From contig JAJZVA010000006.1 of the NCBI GenBank assembly GCA_021845905.1, forward strand, positions 1-64,000: a stretch of 64,000 nt of DNA, read 5' to 3'. Shown one piece after another: positions 26,750-35,204 of this stretch. The notes under the pieces are model-generated. The model saw nothing but the letters and a program-made list of their open reading frames with translations, was not told the origin of the DNA and made no database searches. Made by a program: the position numbers and the translations under genes. This DNA is from Pseudomonadota bacterium (GTDB lineage Bacteria > Pseudomonadota > Alphaproteobacteria > Micavibrionales > UBA2020). Position 1 is the first letter of the stretch, and each line of letters opens with the position of its first letter.

Positions 26750-27375
26750 TGGCAAACGCCCAAACAGGCGCGGGCGAACGCCTGTTCCGGCGGGAGTGCC
26801 GCTTCGCCACCGCGGCTTCGGTTTCCTCCAGTCTTCCGCCGCCGGAGATCGGCGAGATCGCCTTCGCCGGACGCTCGAACGTCGGCAAATCGTCACTCAT
26901 CAACGCGCTCACCGGACGACGGGGACTTGCGCGTGCGTCCAATACGCCGGGGCGCACGCAGCAGATCAATTTTTTCGACCTCGACGGCGCGGTTTATCTC
27001 GTCGACCTGCCGGGCTACGGCTACGCCGCCGCCGCGAAAACAAAAGTCCACGCCTGGAACGACATGGTGCGCGGCTACCTTCGCAACCGTCAGACGCTGA
27101 AGCGCGTCTTCCTGTTGATTGATTCGCGCCGCGGGCTCATGGACATCGACCGCGAAACCATGGATATGCTCGATCAGGCCAATGTGCCCTATGCCGCCGT
27201 GCTCACCAAATCCGACAAGCTGAAAAACGCGGAACTTGAAGACACGCGCGCCGCGCTCGCGCTGGAACTTGAGCAGCACCTCTGCGCCGCAATGCCGCCT
27301 TATGTCACCAGCGCGGAGAAAAAGCTGGGGATTGCTGAATTGCGTGATTTCATTGCATCCGAATTGAATTTATGA
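26749..27375 (+). CDS. engB: Ribosome biogenesis GTPase EngB/YsxC
   Basis: This 208-residue GTPase aids assembly of the 50S subunit. G1 is GRSNVGKS (residues 41-48), the switch includes SNTPGRTQ, G3 is DLPGYG (86-91), G4 is TKSD (153-156), and a G5-like TSAEKKLG follows. Its ATG shares one base with the yidC stop (TAATG). It is the last gene of the rpmH block. Confidence 0.95.
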   Translation: MANAQTGAGERLFRRECRFATAASVSSSLPPPEIGEIAFAGRSNVGKSSLINALTGRRGLARASNTPGRTQQINFFDLDGAVYLVDLPGYGYAAAAKTKVHAWNDMVRGYLRNRQTLKRVFLLIDSRRGLMDIDRETMDMLDQANVPYAAVLTKSDKLKNAELEDTRAALALELEQHLCAAMPPYVTSAEKKLGIAELRDFIASELNL

Positions 27376-27543
27376 CAACCGTGCATTGGCATGGCCGCAA
27401 AAATCAATACTCGAAAAAATTTAAATGTTACGAAAACACTTCTTTCGCGAAGAGGACTTAACTATTCTGCTTTTTGACATTAAATGCTATACAGTTCTTT
27501 AAGTATATTACTTTATAACTTTTTCTTCAGGGTAGGCCATAGA

Positions 27544-28425
27544 ATGAAAAAAGCACCACGTTTCCGTAGCGTCTTGAGTAGCCTTGCAGCTTTCCTGACG
27601 GCGCTTCTCGTCAGCTCACCCGCTTTCGCCGTCCTCGGCCAGCCGGTTCCGGGCGCCATCGGGTTGCAAGCGCCGGGATCGCCGATGAAAATCCGCCAGG
27701 ATGCCTTCTTCAACAACCTGCTGTTGCCCATCGCCGCGGGCATATGCCTGCTGGTCTTCGTTCTTCTCCTGATCATCATCGTGCGCTTCAACGCCAAAGC
27801 CAATCCCGTGCCGTCGAAAACCACGCACAACACACCGCTGGAAGTCGCCTGGACGCTGATTCCCGTGCTGATCCTCACGATCATGGCCGTACCCTCGATC
27901 AAACTGCTCTTCTATCTCAACAGCACGCCCGACCCGCAGATGACGCTCGAAGCCACGGGCAGCCAGTGGTTCTGGACATACACCTACCCGCAGAACGGCG
28001 ATATCAAGCTGATCAGCACCATCGTGCGCGGCAAAGACCTCAAGCCCGGCGAACCGCGCCTGCTCACCGCGCGCAATCCCGCCGTCCTGCCGATCGACAC
28101 CAATATCAGGATACTGACCGCCGCGACGGACGTGATCCACTCCTGGTCGGTGCCGTCGCTCGGCGTGAAGCTCGACGCCATTCCCGGCCGCATCAATTCC
28201 ACATGGGTGCGCATCGACAAGGTCGGCACCTACTACGGCCAGTGCTCGCAGCTCTGCGGTCAGGGCCATGCCTACATGCCCATCGAGGTCAAGGCCGTGA
28301 CAAAGGCCGACTTCGTCAAATGGCTGCATCAGGAAGGCGGCAAAACAGTCGGGGAAATCGCGGCTGAAAAGACAGCGGCGGACGCAAAAGCAGCCGCACC
28401 CGCCGCAAAAGAACACAAGAAATAA
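27544..28425 (+). CDS. coxB: Cytochrome c oxidase subunit II
   Basis: The protein has 293 residues: a leader or first membrane helix (about 13-30), two transmembrane helices (about 60-85 and 100-125), and a periplasmic cupredoxin domain with the CuA site. That site is read as [11 protein letters not shown] and [19 protein letters not shown], providing two Cys, two His, Met and the Glu backbone ligand. The preceding [10 protein letters not shown] is the aromatic patch for electron entry. The start at 27544 follows AGGGTAGG; a longer upstream frame (from 27484) lacks such support. The C-terminus is Ala/Lys-rich. It heads the oxidase operon. Confidence 0.95.
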   Translation: MKKAPRFRSVLSSLAAFLTALLVSSPAFAVLGQPVPGAIGLQAPGSPMKIRQDAFFNNLLLPIAAGICLLVFVLLLIIIVRFNAKANPVPSKTTHNTPLEVAWTLIPVLILTIMAVPSIKLLFYLNSTPDPQMTLEATGSQWFWTYTYPQNGDIKLISTIVRGKDLKPGEPRLLTARNPAVLPIDTNIRILTAATDVIHSWSVPSLGVKLDAIPGRINSTWVRIDKVGTYYGQCSQLCGQGHAYMPIEVKAVTKADFVKWLHQEGGKTVGEIAAEKTAADAKAAAPAAKEHKK

Positions 28426-28442
28426 GCAAACAGGAGAAAGAC

Positions 28443-30092
28443 ATGTCAGGCACCGCTCACGCCGTCGCGCACAACGATGATCACGCGCACGACCACAAGC
28501 CCGGGTTTTTCGCCCGCTGGTTCTGCTCGACGAACCACAAGGATATCGGCACGCTCTACCTGTTCTTCGCCTGCTTCGCGGGGATCATCGGCGGAGCGAT
28601 GTCGATGCTGATGCGCGCCGAATTGCAAAAACCCGGCCTGCAAATCGTCGGCCGCGGCGACTTTCTCAACAACCTCATGCACGGCGGCACCGCGGATCCG
28701 GGCCAGCTGTGGAACGTGCTCGTCACGGCGCACGGCCTCACCATGGTGTTTTTCGTCGTCATGCCCGCGCTGATCGGCGGCTTCGGCAACTGGTTCATCC
28801 CGCTGATGATCGGCGCGCCCGACATGGCCTTTCCGCGCATGAACAACCTTTCGTTCTGGCTGCTCGTTCCCGCTTTCCTGCTGCTGATGGGCTCCGCTTT
28901 CGTCGGCATGGGCGCAGGCACCGGCTGGACGCTTTATCCGCCGCTGTCGAGCTCGCTCGGCCATCCCGGCCCGTCGGTGGACATGGTCATCTTCGCCCTG
29001 CACCTCGCGGGCGCGTCGTCGATCCTCGGCGCGGCCAACTTCATCACCACCATCTTCAACATGCGCGCGCCCGGCATGACGCTGCACAAAATGCCGCTGT
29101 TCATCTGGTCGATGCTCGTCACGGCGTTTTTGCTGGTGCTGGCGGTTCCGGTGCTGGCCGGCGCCATCACCATGCTGCTGACCGACCGCAACTTCGGCAC
29201 CGCCTTCTTCAAGCCCGAGGCGGGCGGCGACCCGCTGTTGTTCCAGCACCTCTTCTGGTTCTTCGGTCACCCTGAAGTCTACATCATGATTTTGCCCGCC
29301 TTCGGCATCATCAGCCAGATCGTCTCGACCTTCTCCAAAAAGCCGATCTTCGGCTACCTCGGCATGGCTTACGCAATGGTCTCGATCGGCTTCGTCGGCT
29401 TCGTCGTCTGGGCGCACCACATGTACACCACCGGCCTCGGCGTCGACGTGCGCACCTATTTCACCATCGCCACGCTCGTCATCGCCGTGCCGACCGGCGT
29501 CAAGGTCTTCTCGTGGATCGCGACGATGTGGGGCGGCTCGATCGAGTTCAAGACGCCGATGCTCTGGGCGGTCGGGTTCATCTTCCTCTTCACCGTCGGC
29601 GGCGTCTCCGGCGTCATGCTCGCCAACGCGGGCGAGGACATCGTTTTGCACGACACCTACTTCGTCATAGCGCACTTCCACTACGTGCTGTCGCTCGGGG
29701 CCGTCTTCGCCATCTTCGCGGGCTGGTACTACTGGATCGGCAAAATGTCCGGCCGCCAGTATCCCGAATGGGCGGGCAAGGTGCACTTCTGGACGACCTT
29801 CATCGGCGTGAACATCACCTTCTTCCCGATGCACTTCCTGGGGCTTCAGGGCATGCCGCGCCGCATCCCCGATTACCCGACGGCCTTCGCGCACTGGAAC
29901 GAGGTCGCCTCCTACGGCGCCTATATCGTCGGCGCCTCGACGGTCTTCTTCATCTTCATGGCCGTCTACACGCTGGTCGCGGGCGAAAAGGTCGGCGGCA
30001 ATTACTGGGGCGAAGGCGCGAACACGCTGGAATGGACGGTTTCCTCTCCGCCGCCGTTCCACCAGTTCACCACCCAGCCGATCGTGAAATAA
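28443..30092 (+). CDS. ctaD: Cytochrome c oxidase subunit I (aa3-type)
   Basis: This haem-copper catalytic subunit has 549 residues and 12 expected membrane helices. The haem a ligand is in [15 protein letters not shown]. The CuB histidine with its cross-linked tyrosine and the D-channel glutamate lie in [16 protein letters not shown], which marks a type A1 oxidase. [10 protein letters not shown] supplies the CuB histidine pair, and [13 protein letters not shown] supplies the haem a3/a histidines. The N-terminal tail is His/Asp-rich. The ribosome site CAGGAG lies 9 bases before the ATG. It is placed 17 bases after coxB. Confidence 0.98.
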   Translation: MSGTAHAVAHNDDHAHDHKPGFFARWFCSTNHKDIGTLYLFFACFAGIIGGAMSMLMRAELQKPGLQIVGRGDFLNNLMHGGTADPGQLWNVLVTAHGLTMVFFVVMPALIGGFGNWFIPLMIGAPDMAFPRMNNLSFWLLVPAFLLLMGSAFVGMGAGTGWTLYPPLSSSLGHPGPSVDMVIFALHLAGASSILGAANFITTIFNMRAPGMTLHKMPLFIWSMLVTAFLLVLAVPVLAGAITMLLTDRNFGTAFFKPEAGGDPLLFQHLFWFFGHPEVYIMILPAFGIISQIVSTFSKKPIFGYLGMAYAMVSIGFVGFVVWAHHMYTTGLGVDVRTYFTIATLVIAVPTGVKVFSWIATMWGGSIEFKTPMLWAVGFIFLFTVGGVSGVMLANAGEDIVLHDTYFVIAHFHYVLSLGAVFAIFAGWYYWIGKMSGRQYPEWAGKVHFWTTFIGVNITFFPMHFLGLQGMPRRIPDYPTAFAHWNEVASYGAYIVGASTVFFIFMAVYTLVAGEKVGGNYWGEGANTLEWTVSSPPPFHQFTTQPIVK

Positions 30093-30098
30093 GGAACA

Positions 30099-31010
30099 AT
30101 GACAACGCTCGCCGCACAGACGGAAACCAAAGCAGACACGGGAACGGTCTCCGACTTCTTCGAACTGCTGAAGCCACGCGTGATGACTCTCGTCGTCTTC
30201 ACCGGCGTGGCGGGCATCGTGCTGGCGCCGGGCGGCATCGGCTTCACGGGCGATGCGCTGCACCCGTTCCTCGCCTTCGTCGCCGTCTTGTGCATCGCCA
30301 TCGGCGCGGGCGCGGCGGGCGCGATCAACATGTGGTACGAACGCGACATCGATGCCGTCATGAGCCGCACGCAAAAACGCCCGCTGCCGCAAGGCCGCAT
30401 CGATCCTGACGAGGCGGTTTCCTTCGGCGCGGTGCTGACCGTTCTCGCCGTCTTCCTCATGGGCGTCGCGCTCAACTGGGTCGCGGCGGCGTTGCTGGCT
30501 TTCGCTTCGTTTTTCTACGTCTTCGTCTACACCGTCTGGCTGAAGCGCCGCACCCCGCAGAATATCGTCATCGGCGGCGCGGCAGGCGCTTTTCCGCCGA
30601 TGATCGGCTGGGCGGCGGTGACGGGACATGTCTCTCCCGAATCCATCATGCTCTTCGCGCTGATCTTCCTGTGGACGCCGCCGCATTTCTGGTCGCTCGC
30701 GCTCTACAAGAACGCCGACTACAAAAAAGCCGGGATTCCGATGCTGCCCGTCGTCGCGGGCGCGCGCGCCACCCGCCAGCAGATTCTGCTCTACAGCATC
30801 ATTCTGACACCCTTCGTCTTCGCTCCTTATTTCATGCACCTCTGCGGCATGGTTTATCTGGCCGGCGCGGGCGTCTTGCAGGCGCTTTTCATCTTTTCCG
30901 CCGTGCGCGTCCGGCTCGACAGGGGCTTCAAGTCCGCGAAGGTCATGTTCGGCTATTCGATCTTTTACCTCTTCGGCCTCTTCGCGCTGATGATGATCGG
31001 GAAGGTCTGA
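30099..31010 (+). CDS. ctaB: Protohaem IX farnesyltransferase (haem o synthase)
   Basis: This UbiA-family membrane enzyme of 303 residues and about nine helices adds a farnesyl group to haem b, giving haem o for the oxidase. Signature motifs are INMWYERDIDAVMSRTQKRPLP at about residues 77-98 (NxxxDxxxD, prenyl-diphosphate binding) and the second aspartate-containing loop YKNADYKKAGIPMLPVV. It starts 6 bases after ctaD with AAGGAACA ahead. It is required for haem A synthesis together with ctaA, which is not in the window. Confidence 0.96.
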   Translation: MTTLAAQTETKADTGTVSDFFELLKPRVMTLVVFTGVAGIVLAPGGIGFTGDALHPFLAFVAVLCIAIGAGAAGAINMWYERDIDAVMSRTQKRPLPQGRIDPDEAVSFGAVLTVLAVFLMGVALNWVAAALLAFASFFYVFVYTVWLKRRTPQNIVIGGAAGAFPPMIGWAAVTGHVSPESIMLFALIFLWTPPHFWSLALYKNADYKKAGIPMLPVVAGARATRQQILLYSIILTPFVFAPYFMHLCGMVYLAGAGVLQALFIFSAVRVRLDRGFKSAKVMFGYSIFYLFGLFALMMIGKV

Positions 31011-31011
31011 C

Positions 31012-31230
31012 ATGCCGCTTGATCCGCTCCACGAACAGAAGAAAAGAAAAAACTACGCCGTGCTCATGGCGTTGCTCTGCTTCGCGCTGATCATCTTTTT
31101 CGTCAGCATCATCCGCATGAAAGAGCGCGTCCGCGACAACATGCAAAAGTACCCGGGCCTGCAAACGGCCGTTACAGCACCGCACGCCGCAAAACCTCCC
31201 GCGGCATCATCCCAGCAAAGGAAGGAATGA
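31012..31230 (+). CDS. CoxF-like small oxidase-cluster membrane protein
   Basis: This 72-residue protein has a basic N-terminus (HEQKKRKNYAV), one membrane helix at about residues 15-35 and a Pro/Ala-rich tail. Small proteins with this plan and position are called CoxF in alphaproteobacterial oxidase operons; their precise role is unclear. The ATG is one base after the ctaB stop. In related clusters the copper-insertion factor CtaG (Cox11) normally follows, but here subunit III comes next, four bases after the stop. Confidence 0.6.
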   Translation: MPLDPLHEQKKRKNYAVLMALLCFALIIFFVSIIRMKERVRDNMQKYPGLQTAVTAPHAAKPPAASSQQRKE

Positions 31231-31234
31231 TCCC

Positions 31235-32071
31235 ATGTCGAACGAACCTGTTTACGACCTGAAAAGCGGCAAGCAAACTCCGTTTTTCGTTCCCAAGCCG
31301 AGCCCGTGGCCGTTCCTGGGCGCGATGGCGGCGGGCACGCTGGCCGTCAGCGCGGTGCTTTACATGCACCACATCAAGCTCGGCGGTTTTCACTTCGGCC
31401 TCAAGGAAGTGGGGCTCGGGTTTCTCTGCGTCCTCGCCGTGATGTGGGTGTGGTGGCGCGACGTCATCAAGGAAGCTTTCGTAGACAAATCCCTCACCAA
31501 AGAAACCACCACCGGCCTGCGCTACGGCATGGCGCTGTTCATCTCTTCGGAAGTGATGTTTTTCGTCGCCTTTTTCTGGGCGTTCTTCAATTCAAGCCTC
31601 TTTCCCAAAGCGGCGATCGACTTCACCTGGCCGCCCAAAGGGATCGCCGTCACGCCCGCGTTCGACCTGCCCTTCATGATGACCATGATCCTGTTGCTCT
31701 CGGGCTGCGCCGTCACCTGGGCGCACCATTGCGTGCTGGAAAACAAGAAGGATGAGTCGGTCAAGGCGCTGGCGGTGACCGTCGGCCTCGGGCTGTTCTT
31801 CACCTGCTGCCAGGCGTTTGAATATTATCACGCCACCTATCACTTCACCGGCGGCATCTATCCTTCGACCTTCTTCATGGCGACGGGCTTTCACGGTCTG
31901 CACGTGATCATCGGCAGCATCTTTCTCACCGTCTGCCTGTTCCGCGCCGCCAAAGGGCATTTTTCCAAGGAGCGCCACTTCGGGCTTGAAGCCGCCGCAT
32001 GGTACTGGCACTTCGTCGACGTGGTATGGCTGTTCCTCTTCATCTGCATCTACTGGTGGGGCAACAGTTGA
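31235..32071 (+). CDS. ctaE: Cytochrome c oxidase subunit III
   Basis: The subunit has 278 residues and seven predicted membrane helices. Typical CoxC sequence includes the N-terminal PSPWPFLGAMAAG, WWRDVIKEA, EVMFFVAFFWAFFNSSL, TCCQAFEYYHA, FFMATGFHGLHVIIG and the terminal WYWHFVDVVWLFLFICIYWWG. It stabilises subunit I and its D-channel. AAGGAAGG lies about 10 bases upstream of the ATG. Its stop overlaps the following gene's TTG start. Confidence 0.96.
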   Translation: MSNEPVYDLKSGKQTPFFVPKPSPWPFLGAMAAGTLAVSAVLYMHHIKLGGFHFGLKEVGLGFLCVLAVMWVWWRDVIKEAFVDKSLTKETTTGLRYGMALFISSEVMFFVAFFWAFFNSSLFPKAAIDFTWPPKGIAVTPAFDLPFMMTMILLLSGCAVTWAHHCVLENKKDESVKALAVTVGLGLFFTCCQAFEYYHATYHFTGGIYPSTFFMATGFHGLHVIIGSIFLTVCLFRAAKGHFSKERHFGLEAAAWYWHFVDVVWLFLFICIYWWGNS

Positions 32072-32415
32072 GCCTTTTCGCGGATCTGGCTTTCGCGCTC
32101 AAGGCGCGTTGCCCCGTCTGCCGCGAAGGCCGCCTGTTCAAGCCGTGGTCGGTCGATCCGGTCGATGAATGTTCCGTCTGCCATGCGCGCCTCGGCGAAA
32201 CGGATGTCGGCGACGGCGCTTCCGTCTTCCTGATTTTTCTGCTCGGCGCGACGATCGTGCCGCTGGCGCTGGTGGTCGATCACTTCTTCAGCCCGCCGCT
32301 GTGGGTGCATGCGGTTTTATGGGGCAGCGTGATGCTCGGGCTGATCATCGTCATCCTGCCCGCGGTCAAATCCTATATCATCCTTCTGGAATACCGTCAC
32401 CGCCCGAAGCGCTGA
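32068..32415 (+). CDS. DUF983 family membrane protein with zinc ribbon
   Basis: The protein has 115 residues. A zinc-ribbon-like start (ARCPVCREGRLFKPW, then DECSVCHARL) is followed by two membrane helices at about residues 50-70 and 77-100. DUF983 proteins commonly sit inside alphaproteobacterial cox operons beside SURF1, suggesting a part in oxidase biogenesis, but the function is unproven. The start is taken as TTG at 32068, which overlaps the ctaE stop (TTGA) and has GGTGGGG ahead; no ATG is suitably placed. Its 3' end overlaps the convergent next gene by 19 bases. Confidence 0.85.
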   Translation: MSLFADLAFALKARCPVCREGRLFKPWSVDPVDECSVCHARLGETDVGDGASVFLIFLLGATIVPLALVVDHFFSPPLWVHAVLWGSVMLGLIIVILPAVKSYIILLEYRHRPKR

Positions 32416-32957
32416 AAAATGCCGGGAAAACTTTTCCGCCGTGCGTAAGAAGGGTCTTTCAGAAACTTTTCCAGCACGGCCTTGAAGAGCTTTCTTTTTT
32501 CGCGCGCTTTGGCGTCGTCGGTGCAATATCCGGTCTGCCGACGCCATTTCAGCAGATAATAATCCTCGATGATCGCCGCCTGCTGTTCCATGTCGTAATC
32601 GGTCAGGTCTTTTTTGGGGTCGAGTGAAAAATAATAGGCATCGGCATAATTGAACTTGTGCTTCAGCTGAAGCCTTGCCGCTTCGACAACCGGCTGAAGT
32701 ATCTTGTTCTGGTACTGCCAGACATGCGTCATCTCGTGCATGAAAAAGGCGCGCCGCGCCAGCGGCTCGGCGGCATAGTCCGCGCTGTAGCACCCGTGGG
32801 CGTATATCTCCCCGTTGGGCGTCATGCCGGAGTTCTTCGGCTGGAACCTGACGCAGGGCCGGTCGTGAACTTTCACGGCGGCGTAATCGATGGAATCGCC
32901 GAAGAGACTTTTGGCCAGTTCGATTTCGCCTGAAGTCAGCTGACGCGATGGATGCAC
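32397..32957 (-). CDS. HExxH-containing protein, similar to 'vgr-related' hypothetical proteins
   Basis: This is a 186-residue soluble protein. Residues 73-80 include HEMTHVWQ, a zinc-metallopeptidase-type HExxH followed by Trp-Gln, as in DUF4157-like domains. An acidic helix, DYDMEQQAAIIEDYYLL (about 120-136), could supply the third ligand. The N-terminus RQLTSGEIELAKSLFGDSIDYAAVKV also fits DUF4157-like sequences. Proteins of this size and pattern have been labelled vgr-related in alphaproteobacteria, though no VgrG spike domain is present. It is inserted on the opposite strand between DUF983 and SURF1. Activity is not established. Confidence 0.65.
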   Translation of the reverse strand: MHPSRQLTSGEIELAKSLFGDSIDYAAVKVHDRPCVRFQPKNSGMTPNGEIYAHGCYSADYAAEPLARRAFFMHEMTHVWQYQNKILQPVVEAARLQLKHKFNYADAYYFSLDPKKDLTDYDMEQQAAIIEDYYLLKWRRQTGYCTDDAKAREKRKLFKAVLEKFLKDPSYARRKSFPGIFQRFGR

Positions 32958-33058
32958 TGTGTTTTTCCTTTTGTTATGCCAACTACAAACTACTCAATTC
33001 CGTAAAAAACGGCAAATGAAATCTACCGCTTTCGATTTAAAGATTTTATCATGCGGAC

Positions 33059-33736
33059 ATGAAGACATTCCGCCCGCCATTGCCTGCCGCCGTCGCCTCT
33101 TTGCTGACATTTGCCTTTCTCGCCGGTCTCGGCGTCTGGCAGGTTCAGCGCCTGCACTGGAAGACGGCATTGCTCGACAAAATCCATACCCGCATGGCGC
33201 AAGCCTCCGCTCCCTTGCCGGAGAAAATCAAAAATCCGCAAAACTGGGAATTCCGCCGCGTATCCATGGCGGGGCGTTATCTTTCCGGCCATGATTTCCT
33301 GCTCATGCCGCGCACCTATCACGGGCAGAACGGGTTTTATATGATCGTGCCGTTCCTGCGGCTCTCGGGCGGCACGGTGCTGGTCAACCGCGGCTGGGTC
33401 TCGAAAGCGCTGCTGCCCAAGGTCACGCGCCCGCAAGGCATCGTCGAGCTGCACGGCATCATCACGTTGCCGCATAAAAATTCCTTCACGCCCGCCAACG
33501 TGCCGCAGAAAAACGAATGGTACTGGCCGGATATCCAGGCCATGGCGCGAACGGCGCATTTGCAAAACGTCGCGCCGGTCATCTTCACGCTCGACAAGAC
33601 GCCGGCGGGCGTTTATCCGGTCGGCGGCAGGGCGCGCACCCGTTTTCCCAACCACCACCTGCAATACGCGATCTTCTGGTTCCTGATGGCGCTGGCGTCG
33701 CAGGTGGCCTTTGTTCTGCGTTTCCGGCAGGAATGA
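33059..33736 (+). CDS. SURF1 family cytochrome oxidase assembly protein
   Basis: The 225 residues have two membrane helices at the ends (about 8-26 and 202-220) around a soluble domain, the SURF1 plan. Typical motifs are GVWQVQRLHWKTALLDKI (about 24-41), the NWEFRRVSMAGRYL segment, LVNRGWVSKALLP (about 104-116) and the late FPNHHLQYAIFWFLMA. SURF1 helps haem a3 insertion into subunit I. The start codon has only a weak ribosome site (CGGAC). Its stop overlaps the thrC start by three bases. Confidence 0.92.
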   Translation: MKTFRPPLPAAVASLLTFAFLAGLGVWQVQRLHWKTALLDKIHTRMAQASAPLPEKIKNPQNWEFRRVSMAGRYLSGHDFLLMPRTYHGQNGFYMIVPFLRLSGGTVLVNRGWVSKALLPKVTRPQGIVELHGIITLPHKNSFTPANVPQKNEWYWPDIQAMARTAHLQNVAPVIFTLDKTPAGVYPVGGRARTRFPNHHLQYAIFWFLMALASQVAFVLRFRQE

Positions 33737-35130
33737 CACTCTCATACATCAGCACGCGCGGAAAAGCGCCCAAGCTCGGCTTCACCGGAACGACGCTGGC
33801 CGGCCTTGCGCGCGACGGCGGGCTTTACGTGCCTGAAACCCTGCCTGCCTTGCCTGATATCTCCGGTTTGCTTTATGCGCAAGCGGCTTTCAGCGTGATG
33901 GCGCCGTTCGTCGGCGATGACATTCCGCCAGCGGATTTGAAAAACATCATTGATGCGTCTTACAAGGTTTTCTCGCATCCCGATATCGCGCCGTTGCATC
34001 AGCTGGATGACAACTTTTATCTGCTGGAACTGTTCCACGGGCCGACACTGGCGTTCAAGGATGTCGCCTTGCAGTTCCTCGGCAATCTTTTCGATTTCAT
34101 TCTCTCCCGCAAAGACGCGCGCGTGACGATCATCGGCGCGACCTCGGGCGACACGGGTTCCGCAGCCATCGAGGCCTTCAAAGGCAAGAAGAACGCGGAT
34201 ATTTTCATCCTTCATCCGCGCGGCCGCGTCTCCGAGGTGCAGCGGCGGCAGATGACGACTGTGGATGCGACGAACGTCTTCAACATCGCGGTCGAGGGCA
34301 GCTTCGACGACTGCCAGAACATCGTCAAGGCACTGTTCAACGACGAAACTTTCCGCGACGATATGGCGCTCTCCGCCGTCAACTCCATCAACTGGGCGCG
34401 CATCCTCGCGCAAGTCGTCTATTACGCCCACGCCGCGGCGCGGCTTGCTAAACCCGTGACCTTCTGCGTGCCGACGGGAAACTTCGGTAATATCTATGCG
34501 GGGCACGTGGCGCGCGGCCTGAAAAAGCAGGTCGGTGGCGCGCAAATCGAAAAGCTCATCGTCGCCACCAACCGCAACGACATCCTGCACCGCTTCTTCG
34601 CAGGCGGCGAGATGAAAACCCACGCCGTCGCGCCTTCGCTCAGCCCGAGCATGGATATCCAGATCTCCAGCAATTTCGAGAGACTTTTGTTCGAGTTGCA
34701 AAACCGCGATGGCGCAACAACCGGCGCAACAATGAAAACCTTCCGCGAAACAGGCGCGTTCAAAGCCCCGGCCGGGATCATGGCGCAACTCAAAAAAGGT
34801 TTCGCCAGCGGACGGCTGGATGACGCGGAAACGCTTGCCACAATCAAGGCAACCCATGATAAATACGGTTATACCGCCGACCCGCACACCGCCGTCGGCC
34901 TCGGCGTCGCGGAAAACTGGCGCGCAAAAAATCCCGAAACCGCGCTCGTCGCGCTGGCCACCGCCCATCCCGCCAAGTTCCCCGATGCCGTCAAACAGGC
35001 CACAGGCTTTGCGCCCGCCCTGCCGCCGTTTCTGGCCGACCTTTACGACCGCCCGGAAAAATGCGACGCCCTGCCCGCCGACCCGGCCGCCGTGCAAAAA
35101 TATATGCGGGAACGGGCGCATAAACGATAA
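33733..35130 (+). CDS. thrC: Threonine synthase
   Basis: This PLP enzyme of 465 residues converts O-phosphohomoserine to threonine. The PLP lysine is Lys109 in HGPTLAFKDVALQF; the phosphate-binding loop is GATSGDTGSAAIEAFKG, and VPTGNFGNIYAGHVA is another hallmark. It begins at the ATG that overlaps the SURF1 stop (ATGA); a longer upstream frame is SURF1 overlap. thrC directly after SURF1 is a common alphaproteobacterial arrangement. The M16 peptidase gene that often follows is replaced here by the EAL gene. Confidence 0.96.
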   Translation: MTLSYISTRGKAPKLGFTGTTLAGLARDGGLYVPETLPALPDISGLLYAQAAFSVMAPFVGDDIPPADLKNIIDASYKVFSHPDIAPLHQLDDNFYLLELFHGPTLAFKDVALQFLGNLFDFILSRKDARVTIIGATSGDTGSAAIEAFKGKKNADIFILHPRGRVSEVQRRQMTTVDATNVFNIAVEGSFDDCQNIVKALFNDETFRDDMALSAVNSINWARILAQVVYYAHAAARLAKPVTFCVPTGNFGNIYAGHVARGLKKQVGGAQIEKLIVATNRNDILHRFFAGGEMKTHAVAPSLSPSMDIQISSNFERLLFELQNRDGATTGATMKTFRETGAFKAPAGIMAQLKKGFASGRLDDAETLATIKATHDKYGYTADPHTAVGLGVAENWRAKNPETALVALATAHPAKFPDAVKQATGFAPALPPFLADLYDRPEKCDALPADPAAVQKYMRERAHKR

Positions 35131-35204
35131 TTTTATTGCTTAAAAACTGAAATGCCCGCTGGAAATATGCCGCCGGAGCGGGTAATGTCCAATATCGCAC
35201 ACAC

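Noticed and set aside
24890..26896. 668-codon frame antisense to yidC
   Set aside because: Same GC-bias effect; yidC on the plus strand is unmistakable.
28446..31013. 855-codon open frame antisense to ctaD and ctaB
   Set aside because: It mirrors highly conserved genes with strong third-position GC bias; the translation is a low-complexity Arg/Asp/His/Glu mix with no family resemblance.
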